Source: Agelaius tricolor
Lineage: Eukaryota > Chordata > Aves > Passeriformes > Icteridae
Direction: 5' to 3'
NCBI GenBank assembly: GCA_023055355.1
Contig: JALJCS010000036.1
Coordinates: 544,501-608,500 of the forward strand
Length of the DNA stretch: 64,000 nucleotides
Shown in pieces: positions 14,213 through 56,639 of this stretch; positions within the stretch are counted from its first letter, which is position 1, and each line of letters opens with the position of its first letter. The notes under the pieces are model-generated. The model did no database searches. It was given only the letters and a program-made list of their open reading frames with translations, and was not told the origin of the DNA. Position numbers and translations under genes: made by a program.

Positions 14213-14440
14213 CATTAGGAAGAAATTCCTTACTCAGAAGGTGGTGAGGCCCTGGCACAGGGTGCCCAGAGCAGCTGTGGCCACCCCTGGATCCCTGGCA
14301 GTGCCCAAGGCCAGGCTGGACAGGGCTGGGAGCAGCCTGGGACAGTGGGAGGTGTCCCTGCCATGGCAGGGGTGGGATGGGATGGGATGGGCTTTAAGGT
14401 CCCTTCCCACCCAAAGCACTCTGTGGTTCTGGTGGTCTGT
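14213..14440 (+). mobile_element. CR1 LINE 3' fragment
   Basis: Plus-strand CR1 3' end, well preserved: TAGGAAGAAATTCCTTACTC, GGTGGTGAGGCCCTGGCACA, GGGAGGTGTCCCTGCCATGG, then a short GGGAT repeat and GGCTTTAAGGTCCCTTCCCA. Confidence 0.92.
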
Positions 14441-16193
14441 GATCCAGAGCACACCCTTGGGTATAGTCCCAAGCAGGTGACAGCTGAAGAAACAGAAGTT
14501 TCAGGCTTCTCAGAGTTGAAGAATTAAGGAAATCCAAGTGTCCTTGCTGTAAATGCAAGGTAAATTATTCATATTCTCCCTCTCCCCCCTCTTTCCTCCC
14601 TCTAGTTCAGTTTTTCTTTTCATGCTTTAATCGTTTTGACACCAAGCTGTACAAAAGTAATTTAAAATTAACATGACTGACACTTGGTAGATAGCAGGAC
14701 CCAGTGCAGGGCTCCACCTTCTACTGGGAACTGCGGAGAGGGCCTCTGGATTGGCTGCAGGACCTGAGGCAGCTGATGGGGACTAAGGAAAAACACGGCA
14801 AACAATTAATTTGCTAATTTAGTTTTCTGTTTAATTTGAGACCAGAAAATTGTCAGGCACTCATCAGCCCACGAGCAAGGCTGAGTGGACTCAGGGCAGT
14901 GCTGCACTATTGGCAGCAAGGAGGGGATGTGTTTGATTAGCCAGCAAAGCGATTTCTCCTGTGGTACCAGTGGCATTTCACAGCGTGCTTGAGCTCTGAG
15001 GTTCTGTGGTGTGGCTTTTGTGTCACCTCTCCTCAGTTCGGTGCATTTTGCACATCTGACACTGGGAGGCAGGTGACATGGACGTGTGTGCTGCAGGACA
15101 GCTGAGAAAAGTTGTCACCTCAAACACAGACCGTGCCATAGCCCGTCAGTAACCCGGTACCGCCACACGGTGCCTCGGTCAGCCGGGATGCTGACAGGGA
15201 TAGCTCTGCACGCCGTGAGCATAATGGACCTGGATCGGGACTAATGTCCTTTGATGGGGAAAGAAATGCTCTAATTTGATTTCCTCCCTTCAGCTGCCGA
15301 GTGTGTAATTTCAGATCTGTGCAGAGCGGGCCCTTTACGCTTGGGTTTGGGCCTATTTTTGATTGATTAAATTGAATTGTATCTATTTATTTCACGCATC
15401 CAATTCGGGATTTCACTAGTGGCTCGTCAGAGCGAGAACGTGCACATTTATCGGGAGTGAGAACTCACCACAGCCCTCAATTTCCTCTGATGCCTTTGCC
15501 GGGATTTGGTGCTGTGGGGGCGAGTGGGTGTGCGAGGAGCTGGGAACGTGTGAAATCGAGGAGTTGGTTGCCAGCAGAGGGAGCGTGGGGCAGGGCCGGG
15601 TTCAGCGGGGAGTCAGGAGGCTGGAAACGGGACCGGCTCCCCAGGAAGCATCACACAGCTCTCTGATAAAATATCCCGAGACTGTTGGAAGATAGCACGA
15701 TTTGTTTCCTTAATCCAAATGAACCGAGAGATGGGATCTCGTTTGCAAATCTGGGACCTTCTTGGCCTCCCTAATTCACAGATTCCCTGTTCCCGGCTGA
15801 GTGATGCTCCCGGGAAGCCCAAGTCACTAGATGGTACTGTTGCTGTTCAATATTGACGCCTCCGCGGGCCAGCTCCGTGTAATTTGTGAGGGAGACGTGA
15901 GCGAGGAGCCGAGAAGTAGGTCAGGGCTGCTTCCTGGGACTGGGCTGTGGGAGGGGGAGCGGAGGGGTGGCAGAGATTTTGTCAGGGCTGGTTTGCTTTG
16001 AGGTTTGCTGTCCAGAGGGGCACAGGGTCAGGCCCTCATGTAAACTCTGTAAAAGCTGGGTTTTGGTCAGCCTCACTCGTGGTTTAGCCTAAGCAGAAGG
16101 ATGAGCCCTCTGTGGCCACAGCCTGGGGAAGTTTTGCCACTCTCTGACCTCAGGGCACACCGAGTCACCTCCTGGCAGGAGGCAACACAGCAA

Positions 16194-16450
16194 ATCATAG
16201 AATCATAGAAAGGCTGATTTGGCTTGGAAGGAACTAAAGCTCATCTGGTTCCACCCCCTGCCATGGGCAGAGACACCTTCCACTGTCCCAGGTTGCTTCA
16301 AGCCCTGTCCACCCTGGTCTTGGACACTGCCAGGGATCTCCAGCTCTCCCCTAAAAGCCAACCCGCAGTGAGGGACTGGTCACACAAATTCCTGGAGCAC
16401 TCTGAAATCCCCCCAAGCTTTCCAATGACATCATTGCCTGGGTCCCATCC
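16194..16450 (-). mobile_element. CR1 LINE 3' fragment
   Basis: Includes the terminal ATCATAGAATCATAG repeat typical of the CR1 3' end, then TGGCTTGGAAGGAACTAAAG and CTGCCATGGGCAGAGACACC in the minus orientation. Confidence 0.9.
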
Positions 16451-18175
16451 CCGTTAGGAGGTCACCAAGCTCTCCCTGGCCAGGGTAACAAACAGGTTAT
16501 TGTGCTCTGTGCTGCAAACAAGCCCCGGCCCTCCCGGCTCCAGCCCCAGCGGAGAGCGGAGGAGCTGCTGCCTGCCCGGCCTGCGCTCGGGTTTCTGTTA
16601 GAGGAGAAAGTCAGGCCAATTAAATCAGGCAGCATTGAATCTCTAATTGACATAAATGAGACAGACAGACAGCTGGGAAGACTGGGAGGAGGGGAGGGGA
16701 AGGGGAGCAGGTGCCCTGGATGAGAAAGAGATGGAAATACACCCTAATAGTACCACAGCTTTCCTTATTCTGTGTGTTTACATTAGCCAGCAACATCATG
16801 GAAAGTGTCTGAGCCCCTGCTGGAGAGAAATTAGTGAAATAAATACAAGTTGCAACCATTACGGAGTTGATTAGAATGTTCCTAAAAATCTCCAAACAAA
16901 CCCAAAGGAAAAAAATCACCCTCAAAAAGACGTTTGAATTTGTGTAGTTAAATTAAGAAATCTGGTTTTTCCCATGCAGTTTGAACATGAGGCCTTGCAG
17001 CTGAACAATTACAAAATCATTTAAAATCATATTTGTTTAATTTTCCACATCTGAGCAGTGCTTACCCAGGTATTTCCCCCTCTCCTTTGACCAGGGAGTG
17101 CACTTTTGTCTTTAACAGATCTTTCAAACACTAATTTATACAGAAATAAGTTATTTAAATTCATACATTTCAGAAGGATGAGGCACAAAGAGGAGGAACT
17201 CACCCAGGTCCCAGCCGGCACTGCAGAAGGAACCAGAATTACCAGCCCTCGCTGTGCCTCGCCCAGGGTGTGCCCTGATGGAAACAAACGGTCGGACATT
17301 TTCTGCAAACACACCTCTGCTGCTGCACAGGTGAGAAGCAAAGGTGGGAAAGCATTCCTGAGTGGATGCAGGTAACAAGGAGGGAGAAATACAGTTCTGT
17401 GGTGCTGGTGAATCCTCCAGTAGCACGACAGAACAGCAATTTGGGATAATCTATTACAAACCAACCCATATCTTAGTTTTAAAATAATCAAGATTTGCAC
17501 ATTGTGGTGTAAGAACCAGAAATGTTTTTCATTTACATTTCCAGAAACTTTTGAGATCTCTTTCCGAATATTTCAACACATTCTCCTTCCCCATTTTCCC
17601 AGCTGGGATAATTTTTTGCCAGCACAGGCAATTCTTCTCGGTATCCATGGGAATTGCCTCCATAATTAGACGTGCACCCAGTGCACAGATCAGAGCGCTC
17701 CAACCCAGCAGCTGGAACTAGGAGGCAGGTCTGATTAAATCTGCTCTGCCACGAGGAGAAAAGCCAGCTTTAATGAAACATCACAGGACTCCCTACCCTG
17801 TCTTTAAACAGGGCAGGAAAAGAGACTCCGGGATTACTTTGAGAGTGGCTGCTTGTGGTGTGCTCACAATTCACAGAGCAGAAAGCGAGCACTGAGTGAT
17901 CCAGGGCCTTGAAACTGGGGATCTGTCTCATTAAAAAGGGGCTGATTGCCAGCAGCTTATTAAAGGGGCTCACAGTCTGCCTTCAGAGCGACAGTGAAGG
18001 TTGGAGGGGTCAGCAGGTGCAGATGGAGGTTTTCTCCTCGAGAGTTTCTCCTCAAGCCAGTGAGATCAGGGTCAGCTTGTAGAGGAACAGCTTCTCTGGG
18101 TTCCCTGCCCTGCCCATCAGTGATTGTTTGTGGGGATCCACCAAGAGACACAGAGCCAGCCAACAGCTCTTTTTT

Positions 18176-18330
18176 TTTATTGAATCCCACAAGGGTTTGG
18201 GTTGGAAGGACTTTAAAGCCCACTCAGTCCTACCCCCTGCCATGGGTAGGGACACCTGCCACCATCCCAGGCTGATCCAAACCCTGGCCAACCTAGCCAT
18301 GGACACCTCCAGGGATGGGGCAGCACATCT
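18176..18330 (-). mobile_element. CR1 LINE 3' fragment
   Basis: GGGTTTGGGTTGGAAGGACT, then CTGCCATGGGTAGGGACACC and CACCTCCAGGGATGGGGCAG: CR1 3' end in the minus orientation. Confidence 0.88.
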
Positions 18331-21300
18331 GCTCTGGACAATTTTCATGGAAAGTAAATGATTTCTATTCCTGCACACCCTGTTCTGCAGGTGCAATGTG
18401 CTCTTCAGGAAAGGGAGCTGGCGAAAGAGGCAGATGGTCGGATGGAAATTATTAATCCCATACAAGTTCTTGATCTTTAGTTGCTGCCTCCACTTGGTGG
18501 CTCAAACCCCACGACTCCTGGGGGCTTCCCCTTTTAAGAAACAGAGCTGGGAGTTGGGGTGGAGCAGACGTTAAAATTCCAAGTGGTTTGGTGGGTGGGA
18601 AAAAAGCGACTTTTAACAAATACACCAGGGCTGGGGGATCAAACAGGGCTCTGGTCTAGACAGAACCACACTCCCCGCCTGCCTCAGAAGTTCATGGCAC
18701 ACCAGCTGACAGAATTTAGCATCTCGTTTCCCTAACATGATTAAAATGCAGCTCCGTGTCCTGGGGTACTGACAGCCCCTCAGATCTCTCTGCATTCCAA
18801 GCCACGTTTCCATTTCCACTGCTGGAGTCGCTCCCTTTGGAAACGCAGCCCTGCGGACGAGCGGCGCTCATGGATCCCAGCAATGCAGGTTGCTTTAGCT
18901 GGGGTTTGAACTCAGCCCTTCCTGTAATTCTGTGATTTGAATATCATTTTTACAGCCCTCGCAAGGAGCAGATGAATGAGAGATTCCTGGCTTTGAGTCA
19001 AAAGCTGCGGTAATTAAATGTTTATAAAACACTTTAGGCATGCGAAGTGCTGTTGTAGACAAGGAACCAACAGATCTGGCAGATTGGAGCCGGATTTTAA
19101 GGCACACCAGCAAACAGAGCCCATTTCCCCCACTACATCTCTCTTTTAGAGCTGCTAGCAGAGGGTTATGGAGGCCATCACCAGGTTCCTTTTATTATAA
19201 CCAGAATAAGTGAAATCAGAATCCCTTTCTTTCATATGAATATGTGTAATTCAGAAGTTTTCCCCTCTATAAGAACTCGCCAAGCAAAGGGTCAGCTTGC
19301 TGTTCAGCTCGGGGAGGAACTACCCCGTGGGAAACAGAATTGCTGCTACTTTTGATCTCTCACATAAAACTGGAGAGCTTCCACCTGTTACAGGTTTCTA
19401 ACACCATCTGCTGTTTAAAAGGAAGATGGCATTGGAGCTCAGCAGCACTGAGAGCTTGTTTGATAAACCAGGCACGACACCAGCAAATCTGGAATGTTTC
19501 TGTAATTGCCACAATTCCTTTTTTTTTCTTATTTCAAGCCCTGAACATATTTTGACTTGATCTTCATTATGAAGTGAATTATTTCTTCGCTAGGGGAAGC
19601 AGAATCCCAGTGAGCAGCAGCCGAATGTCAGGTCCACAACACTTCAGTTTCATTCCCAGCCATGAGGCTGTCGTTTCAGCACCAACACAAATTTCAAGCA
19701 GTGTCACTCTCTCCAAAGCTTGGCCCGAAGAACTGACTTAAAAATGTTTTCATAGGAGAGAACCATGGTCGACGTGGGGTATGAGGAGCTCAAAGCAAAT
19801 AATTCTTTCCATTAAAAATAAAAATATTGACCTTTTGCTGGCTCACTCTGCTGCCTGTGGGACAGAATAAACACTCTAACCAAGGATTCTTCTGCTGCTT
19901 CCTAATTGAAAGAGATACAAACTTTTGTCCCAGGAAAAACAACAGAACCCAGGAGCTCATTACATGTTTAAATTGAAGGGCTCTCAACTACTGCTCTTAG
20001 TTTTCATTGCAGATATTTATAATAACAATTTTTTCTAAAACAAAAAAGACTTTTCTCCAAAGGGGTCCTTGGCCATTCACCCTGAGACAAGCAAGGGTTT
20101 AGACAAAAACCACCCAAAACCTCAAAATCTAACACCAAACAGAGGTTGCAGCTCTGGGATTCTTCTCCAGTGTGATCCCATCAGCCCAGTTACAGCATCA
20201 CCCCCACCTCTCGCATTTCTCACCCCTCCACACATCATTTAAAGTCAGTGGCTCCTTTTGTGAGCAGCGGCTCCTCACCCGGCACTTTCCCTGCACTTCG
20301 ACAAAAGAGACCTTTTACATGTCAATTTATTTTCAGACAAGCATATCTGAAAGGGAGTTTCCCTCCGGAGTCGAATTAGTATTAATGGCAGGTGTTCAGT
20401 GGCACACAAAGGGAGGGAGGCTGAGCTGAGGCACTAAGACAGCTTGATGTTTTAATAACCAGAGGCAAGGAATGGAGTGGCAGCGGACCTGCGGCTTCCC
20501 CGGCGTGAGTGAAGGTTTTATTCACAGCCCCCATGTACTGCCGAAAGAAGACCTTGAAATATTTTAAATGTTTTCTTTGCCTTGAAAGAGGGATTAAATT
20601 GTTGAATATTCCATGAAAGCGCAGCATCCACCCCGCATCCCGTGGAACTCACTCGCAGTCACCGAGTACTTCCGAAGCCTCCCGCAGCCTTGGGAAGTGG
20701 CCGTGGCCACCACGAGAAGGTGGTGGCACCCAGGAGGCCTCCAGCTGCACAGTTCACCATCCACCAGTGCCTAGAGATGCTGAAAAAAGAATTACATGGA
20801 CTAACTCAGACATGGGAACTTAGGGAGGGATTTGCATTAAAGTTTAAAAAGTTAAAACCACAGATCGGTTGCTCAGTGAAGTTTCACTATGAAAAAGAAA
20901 GAATGATTGTTGGGAAAGCTACTGGCCTTCATTTTTAAACTGAATCTTGATGGGAATATTTCCCAGGCCAAAAGACATTTATTGATGCCCTGGTGAATTT
21001 GGCAGAGGTCAGCAAGGGAAAGGCACAGCTACACAGTGGGAAAGAAGGGAAATATCCTCTCAGTGGGGTCAGCCCCTACAACAGAGAAATGGCTGATTTA
21101 TGCCCCAAAACAGGAACATTTAACCTGTATTATACAGAAACAGTATTATATAGAGCTGTTCAACATTATTTTCGGGCTCCTTGACTGTGGATCAATATGT
21201 TTTTTCTGCAGAGGTTATTTCCAGGTAGACTCAGCAGTTTGAGGCTGGATTCCGGGATTTCTGCTCCCTTGAGCTTTCATTCAGACCTATTCAGGACAAA

Positions 21301-21923
21301 AGCTTAAAGATCAAATCCACTATTAAATACCTGAACTAACAGAAATAGCTTTCCTTGTGAAGATGTCCTTATGTATGGAAGTTAAATCAATTTTTGCCTC
21401 TTTTAAAACCAAGACAATTTGTGATATCCTCTGTATCCTCTTTCTCCCAAGTTACAGCTGAACGACCCCAAACTCCTGCAAGAGCAAATCACTTGGTCTC
21501 TCTCTGCCCCAGGAGGCATTAGATACCCAACTTTTACCTCAAATAATGCAATTTCAGTTAATATGACAACAGTACTTTGGCAAAGGTCAGGACAAAACTG
21601 GAAAAGGAAGGAGGGAGCCCAACCCATCACAAACACCTACAGCTCTCATATACAGAAAATTCACAAGTCCAATTTTATTGAGCACTGCAATTAAAAAAGT
21701 AACAGAACTTGGTTGATCTGGAACTGAAACTCAAGGCTTATTTTACTTATGGATAACTCAGAACAACGTGGTTAAAAGCCCTCTGGAGAGGAAGGTGTAG
21801 CCCTTCTTGTTCTCTCTCTTCTCCAAGGGGATGGGGGGTTTCAGAAGCTCCAGCTGCACCAAGCACAAAGTTCTTCTGATGGGAGACCCGAGGGTGGCAG
21901 AGGGCTTTGATGCTCCTGGATTT

Positions 21924-21967
21924 GGGGTCTGACACCCCAGGTATCGGGGTCTGACACCCCAGGTATC
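21924..21967 (+). repeat. 22-bp tandem duplication with internal hairpins
   Basis: GGGGTCTGACACCCCAGGTA-TC occurs twice in tandem; each unit has GGGGT and ACCCC arms that can pair. Confidence 0.88.
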
Positions 21968-22979
21968 GTCTCATGGCCAGGCAGAACCTGCAGCAGCTGA
22001 GGGCTGCTCTCCCTCTGCCCACACTGATCTGCACCTGGTTGTCCCCACACCCCTGAGTTGTCCCCAGCTGGCCTCACACCAGCACATCACAGGGAGGATT
22101 TAGCAAGGGCTGTAATGTTTTTCCTAACTGACATTTGAAAACATTTGCAATTTCATACAAATAACCAGTTATCCCCCAAACCAGGACAAATATTTGGTTT
22201 AAGACCCCCTAAACCCCAGGGTTTAAGAGCACCGATCCCCACCCACCCACGGTGGGTTGGCATCCAACCCATCCACCACTCCAGACCTTCCCTGAAACAT
22301 AATGTAGAAAATAGTCTGAAAATCTGTGGATGTTCCTGCAACACCCAAAGGGACTGAGCCCAGCTGCAGAAAAATGTGATTATTGTATTGGTTGCAGGTC
22401 GCACCTACCATTTGCACAGCACTGGCACAAGAGTCACTGTGGAGTTGTAGGGAACATCGTGCCACAAGTATTTTTAAGGAAGGCATTTTGGGTGGTGGAG
22501 TGTCCCCCTCCCCGGATCTCAGCAAAACATAAAATTCCTGTCTGCTGGGGTTGGTGACAGTGCCAGTAAGAAGATCCACTGTGGACTGGAGCTGGCCTCC
22601 TCCTCTCAGAAGCACTGGACACTCAGGCTGCACTTGGAATACAGGGGGGAAGAAATTGTGACCAGTTCAGCTTCTCACTGGCTGCTCACAGGACCTGCTT
22701 GGATGAGGGTACAGGAGAAGAGCACTGTGCATCTCACATAATTATTTTTATGGAATTCTCCATTTTAGAGCCAACTGGGACTGAACAAAAAAGCAAGTTT
22801 CCTCTCTTGTGACATGATCAGCTAAAAGTAGCAGAAATTCACATGAGAACCTTTGCTGGCTCCAGTCACATCCTTGAGCTCTGTTTGCAGCCCTTGCAGC
22901 AATCCTGCTGCTCCCAGAAACTGCCACCATGGAACCATGGAGCTTGGGCAGTTTCTTGCAGGTCAGACTGGAGTGGCTA

Positions 22980-24228
22980 TTTATTTCTAGGACAGTTTGT
23001 CTCCAAGTGTTGGTTTCTATAAGCACACAAGTGTCCTGAGTAAGAAATTCCCCATTTCTGTTGGTTCTTGCCTCATTCCAAGACTGTTGTGGTCACCTCC
23101 CAGTGAGAGAAGGTAGCATGAGAGGCTGCCCTAAGCAGCACTGCTGGTTTTCAGGGCCTGATCAAAAGCTGTGCAGCTTTTCCAGAAGGCAGACAGGGAG
23201 CACTGTCCCTGCACAGCACAGAGGAACAACCTGGGAAGGGCGGGAAATGCTGGGGAACGCCGGGGGTCGCTGGTTCTGCAGCTCCCAGTCAGTCACAGGA
23301 CAGCCCCTGAATGGCATGTTTATGTCAGAGTCAGAGAGAAACCCTGAGTCACGGCTGGAGAACTAAGTTAAATTAAAAAATAAAGTTCAGAGCTTCCTAC
23401 TGAGGGGAAGGAAAACCCCACATGGTAAAAGCAGCAGCCAGAGCCAGCCCAAAGGTTTGCCAGGGACGAGCTTCTGTCGTCATCCCCCCTGCACAGGTGA
23501 CAAACTCCACAGTGATGGGAGAGCATGGAGATAGGAGAGCAGAGGGAAGGAATGAGCCAAATCTAGGAAGCGTCCTGGCCTGCTGAGCATCTGCAGGAGG
23601 GCTTGGAAAAAACGTGGTGTGTTTTGTTCAGAGATCTAAGCTGCTGGCTGGGCTGGGGGAGCACAGGAGAGGGAGAAACAGAGGCTGCAAAATCCACCTT
23701 ACATGGAACAAACACACAGGACTTGGAGGGGAGGGAGGTCCTTCATGGACACGAGTGCTGCTGGCTGGGAGGCTGCAGGGCTGGCTTTGGGAAATGCATC
23801 CAAAGGTTGGAGAGAGGAAAAGCCCCAAAGCCTAAACCCCAAGTGTGACACAGTCTTCCAGCTGCTGTGGAGCTGGAGAGGATCAGTTCCCAGAAACGCT
23901 GTAGCGACAACAAATACCTGGTCCTACACAGGGAAGGGTGAATCAGAGCTGCTTTTTAGTGCCACTTGACATCAGTTATACATTCTAGTTCTCATATACA
24001 CAGATGGATTTCTTTATAAATCGACAATTTACACGTCAAAAAAGTTTACAGTGAAGTTCTTCAGCAAAGATCAGTCCACATGAGGAGGAGCCAGTCTTTC
24101 AGGAGCAGGAAGGCACTTGGCCTCTTGAGAGCAAGTCCCCAAGGGAGCCCCTGTGCAGACTCTGCCCGTCCCCTGTCCCTCTCTTCCGTAGGTGTGCAAA
24201 ATCTGGGCTGTTCCTGCACCGTGGGGCC
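22980..24228 (-). other. RPS6KA1: RPS6KA1 3' UTR region, end uncertain
   Basis: The 3' UTR must begin below 24229. Two candidate poly(A) hexamers on the minus strand: TATAAA at 24013-24018, about 210 nt after the stop, and AATAAA at 22980-22985, about 1.25 kb after it. I cannot tell which is used. No other gene is seen in this stretch. Confidence 0.4.
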
Positions 24229-53889
<29,661 letters not shown>

Positions 53890-54069
53890 CGCTGCCGGCG
53901 GGTGCCCGCGCCGGGCTGGCTCCGAGCGCCGCCGGGCTGGGCACCCACCGGCTCCGGGCCGGGCCGGGGCGGGGCGCGGGGCGGGCGGGAGGCACCGGGG
54001 AGGGGCCGCGGGGCTCCTCAGCCCGGAGCATCCGGCAAACCCGCCCGGCGTGCGGCGGCCGCGGAATCG

Positions 54070-54490
54070 CTCGGCTTGGAAACGCTCCCCCCGAGAGCAT
54101 CGAGCCCAGCCGTGCCCCCAGCACCGGCCCAAGGCCACCGCTAACCCGTGTCGCCAAGTGCCACATCCGCACGGCTTTTAAATCCCTCCAGGGATGGTGA
54201 CTCAACCTGGGCAGCGTGTTTCAATGCCTGACCACCCTTTTGGTGAAGAAATATTTCCCAATATCCAACCTAAACCTCCCCCGAGGCAGCTTGAGGCCGT
54301 TCCCTCTGCTCCTGTCCCTGTTCCCTGGAGCACAGCCCGGCCCCCCCGGCTGTGCCCTCCTGTCAGGAGCTGTGCAGAGCCACAAGGGCCCCCTGAGCCT
54401 CCTTTGCTCCAGGCTGAGCCCCTGCCCAGCTCCCTCAGCCCCTCCTGGGGCTCCAGCCCCTGCCCAGCTCCGTTCCCTGCCCTGGACACC
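54070..54490 (-). mobile_element. CR1 LINE 3' fragment in the RPS6KA1 promoter flank
   Basis: Read on the minus strand it resembles the 3' end of an avian CR1: an AGGTTTAGGTTGGATATT-like stretch, an ACCCTTTTGGTGAAG block (plus-strand reading) and the dispersed 'lightly mutated' end near 54070. The 3' end lies about 180 bp upstream of the start codon, in the same orientation as the gene. Truncated at the 5' end and non-coding. Confidence 0.8.
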
Positions 54491-54675
54491 CCCACTGTCT
54501 CTGACCCCACCATTTGAGGGATCTCAGCAGTGCCAGCACAGGGAACAGCACTGCCCTGGGCCTGTGGCCACACCACGGCTGGGACAGCCCAGATGATTTT
54601 CACTGGAAGGCTGAAACCTCGGGAAGTGATCACTATGAAATACCTGCTCTGGGGACTCGGGAGCCTCTGCCGGGG

Positions 54676-54775
54676 AGAGCTGTGGCTGAACCAGTGAAAG
54701 ATGTCCCTGCCCATGGCAGGACAAGATGGTCTTTACAAATCTCTTCCAACCCAAGCCATTCTGTGGCTCTGCACA
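54676..54775 (+). mobile_element. CR1 LINE 3' end fragment
   Basis: Contains a typical CR1 tail on the plus strand: AGATGTCCCTGCCCATGGCA, then a TCTTCCAACCCAAGCCATTC block. About 100 bp, opposite in orientation to the copy at 54070-54490. Confidence 0.7.
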
Positions 54776-56639
54776 ATCCTCACAGCACCACAAAAACCTG
54801 AAACTTACTCACAAGTACATGACACTGAGTCCTGCTCTTCTGTGCCTTGGAAAGATTTTTCCTCTGGGAGTGCCCAGCTGTTTCCCTGTGTGCACAGTCT
54901 GCACCAGGAGAGGGGTGAGGACAAACGTGGTGACACGGCTCAGGTCGCTGCTGAACGCAGGAAACTGCTCCAGGAAATCCGGATTCCAGCTTTGGGATGT
55001 GCCGTGAATCACTGCTCATCACCTCCTGCAGTGCCCCTGGAATTCCCTAAAAAACAGGGATGAAGAACACATCCACCTTAAAAATGGTGCTCAGAGTTCC
55101 TGGCTATTCTCACCTGTCAGGTTCTCACATAGGAAAAAGTTTTCTTCTACACACATTTTTCCACACCCCAATGCGCTCCAGGAGAAGACAGAAGTTCTCA
55201 GCCTGACCTTCCCTCCATTCCTGCTCCAGGTAATGCTGAATCCCAGCTGGATTAACAGAAAGTGAAATGTGCCACACGAGATTGCTGCGAAGTTCAGGCA
55301 GGATGTCAGGGCAGGAGAAATGAGGTAGTGGTGTCCCCCAGGATTTATTTCCAGTCAAAGAACAGCTATAAAAAGCATCCTTGATCCTGGAAGCAGGGTG
55401 CAAAAAGCAAAATCTGCTGTTTGGGTGACTGTCATGGCTAAATACAGTGATTAAAACATATAGGCTGGCATTTTTCTGAGACACTTGCAGGCTGGGAAGA
55501 GCTGCTGCTGTGGTAAACAGAGACTCAGGATCAGCTGGGTGCTTTGTCAGTGCTGCATTCGCTCCAAGTTCAAAATGCTGCGGGTTTAGTTTGGTCTTAA
55601 AACCATCAAATCCTCCTCAAATACAGTTGTAGATATTTTTGCCTCTGCAGCTGGCTGGCTGTGTAACATTTTTCCTTTGCAGAGAAGCTGACAACATTTG
55701 TTAAGCCAGTTAAGAAGAAAATTAACTCTATCCCAGCCCAACCCAGGACCTCCCCAAAGCACTTCCAGAGCAGATGGAGACTGATCAGTATCATCAGCAC
55801 CAGATCCAATTTTGACTGACTGTTCCAAAAGCTGGCCAAGTGATTCTCCCCATGAGCACACAGTAACCCAGTGCTCCCGTGGCTCCCTGCATCTTTTCTT
55901 TTTTTCTGAACCCATGGGCAGCTCATCCCTGCCTGCTTTGTGTGCTGCTGCTTTTACACATACAAGGAAATGCAGAAAAGCTCACAGGCACAAGACCTTC
56001 CTTGCAAGGCTGAGTTCCAAATATCTGCTACAATTTACAGACTCTTCTAATTTGCTAAGACAGTCAATTAATTAGAGCTTGCAGCAGCCCTCTCTGTACT
56101 TTTAATATTGACCAAAGAGATCCAGAGCTTGTTGTTTTCCTCACAGGGAAACTGAGTTAGGTTTTCAGTGTCAGGGCAGAACCAGAGCTCCACGTCTTGA
56201 TTTCTAATCCTCAGCTCTCCATTCACCACCTCATTTCTTCACCTCTTCTGCTTTGTTTGCCACTATGGAGGAAGAGATAATGGATCACCTTGTTTTGATC
56301 CCAGGAACATTTTTCCTTGGCGTGGTACAAACCACGTTGAAGATATAAAGCAAGGGCCCTGGAAATGAGAAAAACTGTCTGCCTCTAAGAGCCTTTTTGC
56401 TTTTCTGGCAGATTTCTTTCTGTTCCTCCACACTGGTGCGATTGCAGCTGCCTGAAATGCCAGCGTTTTCCAAGGCAGGTCCGGGCAGTGGTCGGAATGC
56501 AGGAATTGCACCACAGCAGGCAGAGGATGCAGAGCTCTCGGGGAAGCTCAGCCCGGCAGTTCCTGCTCCCTGCACAGGGATTGTGAGGCTCGGCTGAGGC
56601 TCATCCGCTGAGCCAACCCCTCCAGCCTCTGCCCACATT

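Larger units (their letters stand above)
11120..22970. other. Intergenic DNA between the CpG island and the RPS6KA1 3' end
   Basis: Three CR1 fragments, listed separately, and no recognisable gene. AT-rich blocks with dense homeodomain-like ATTA cores (12350-12490, 15270-15450, 16610-16660, 20320-20610) look unlike decayed repeats and may be conserved non-coding elements. Confidence 0.5.
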
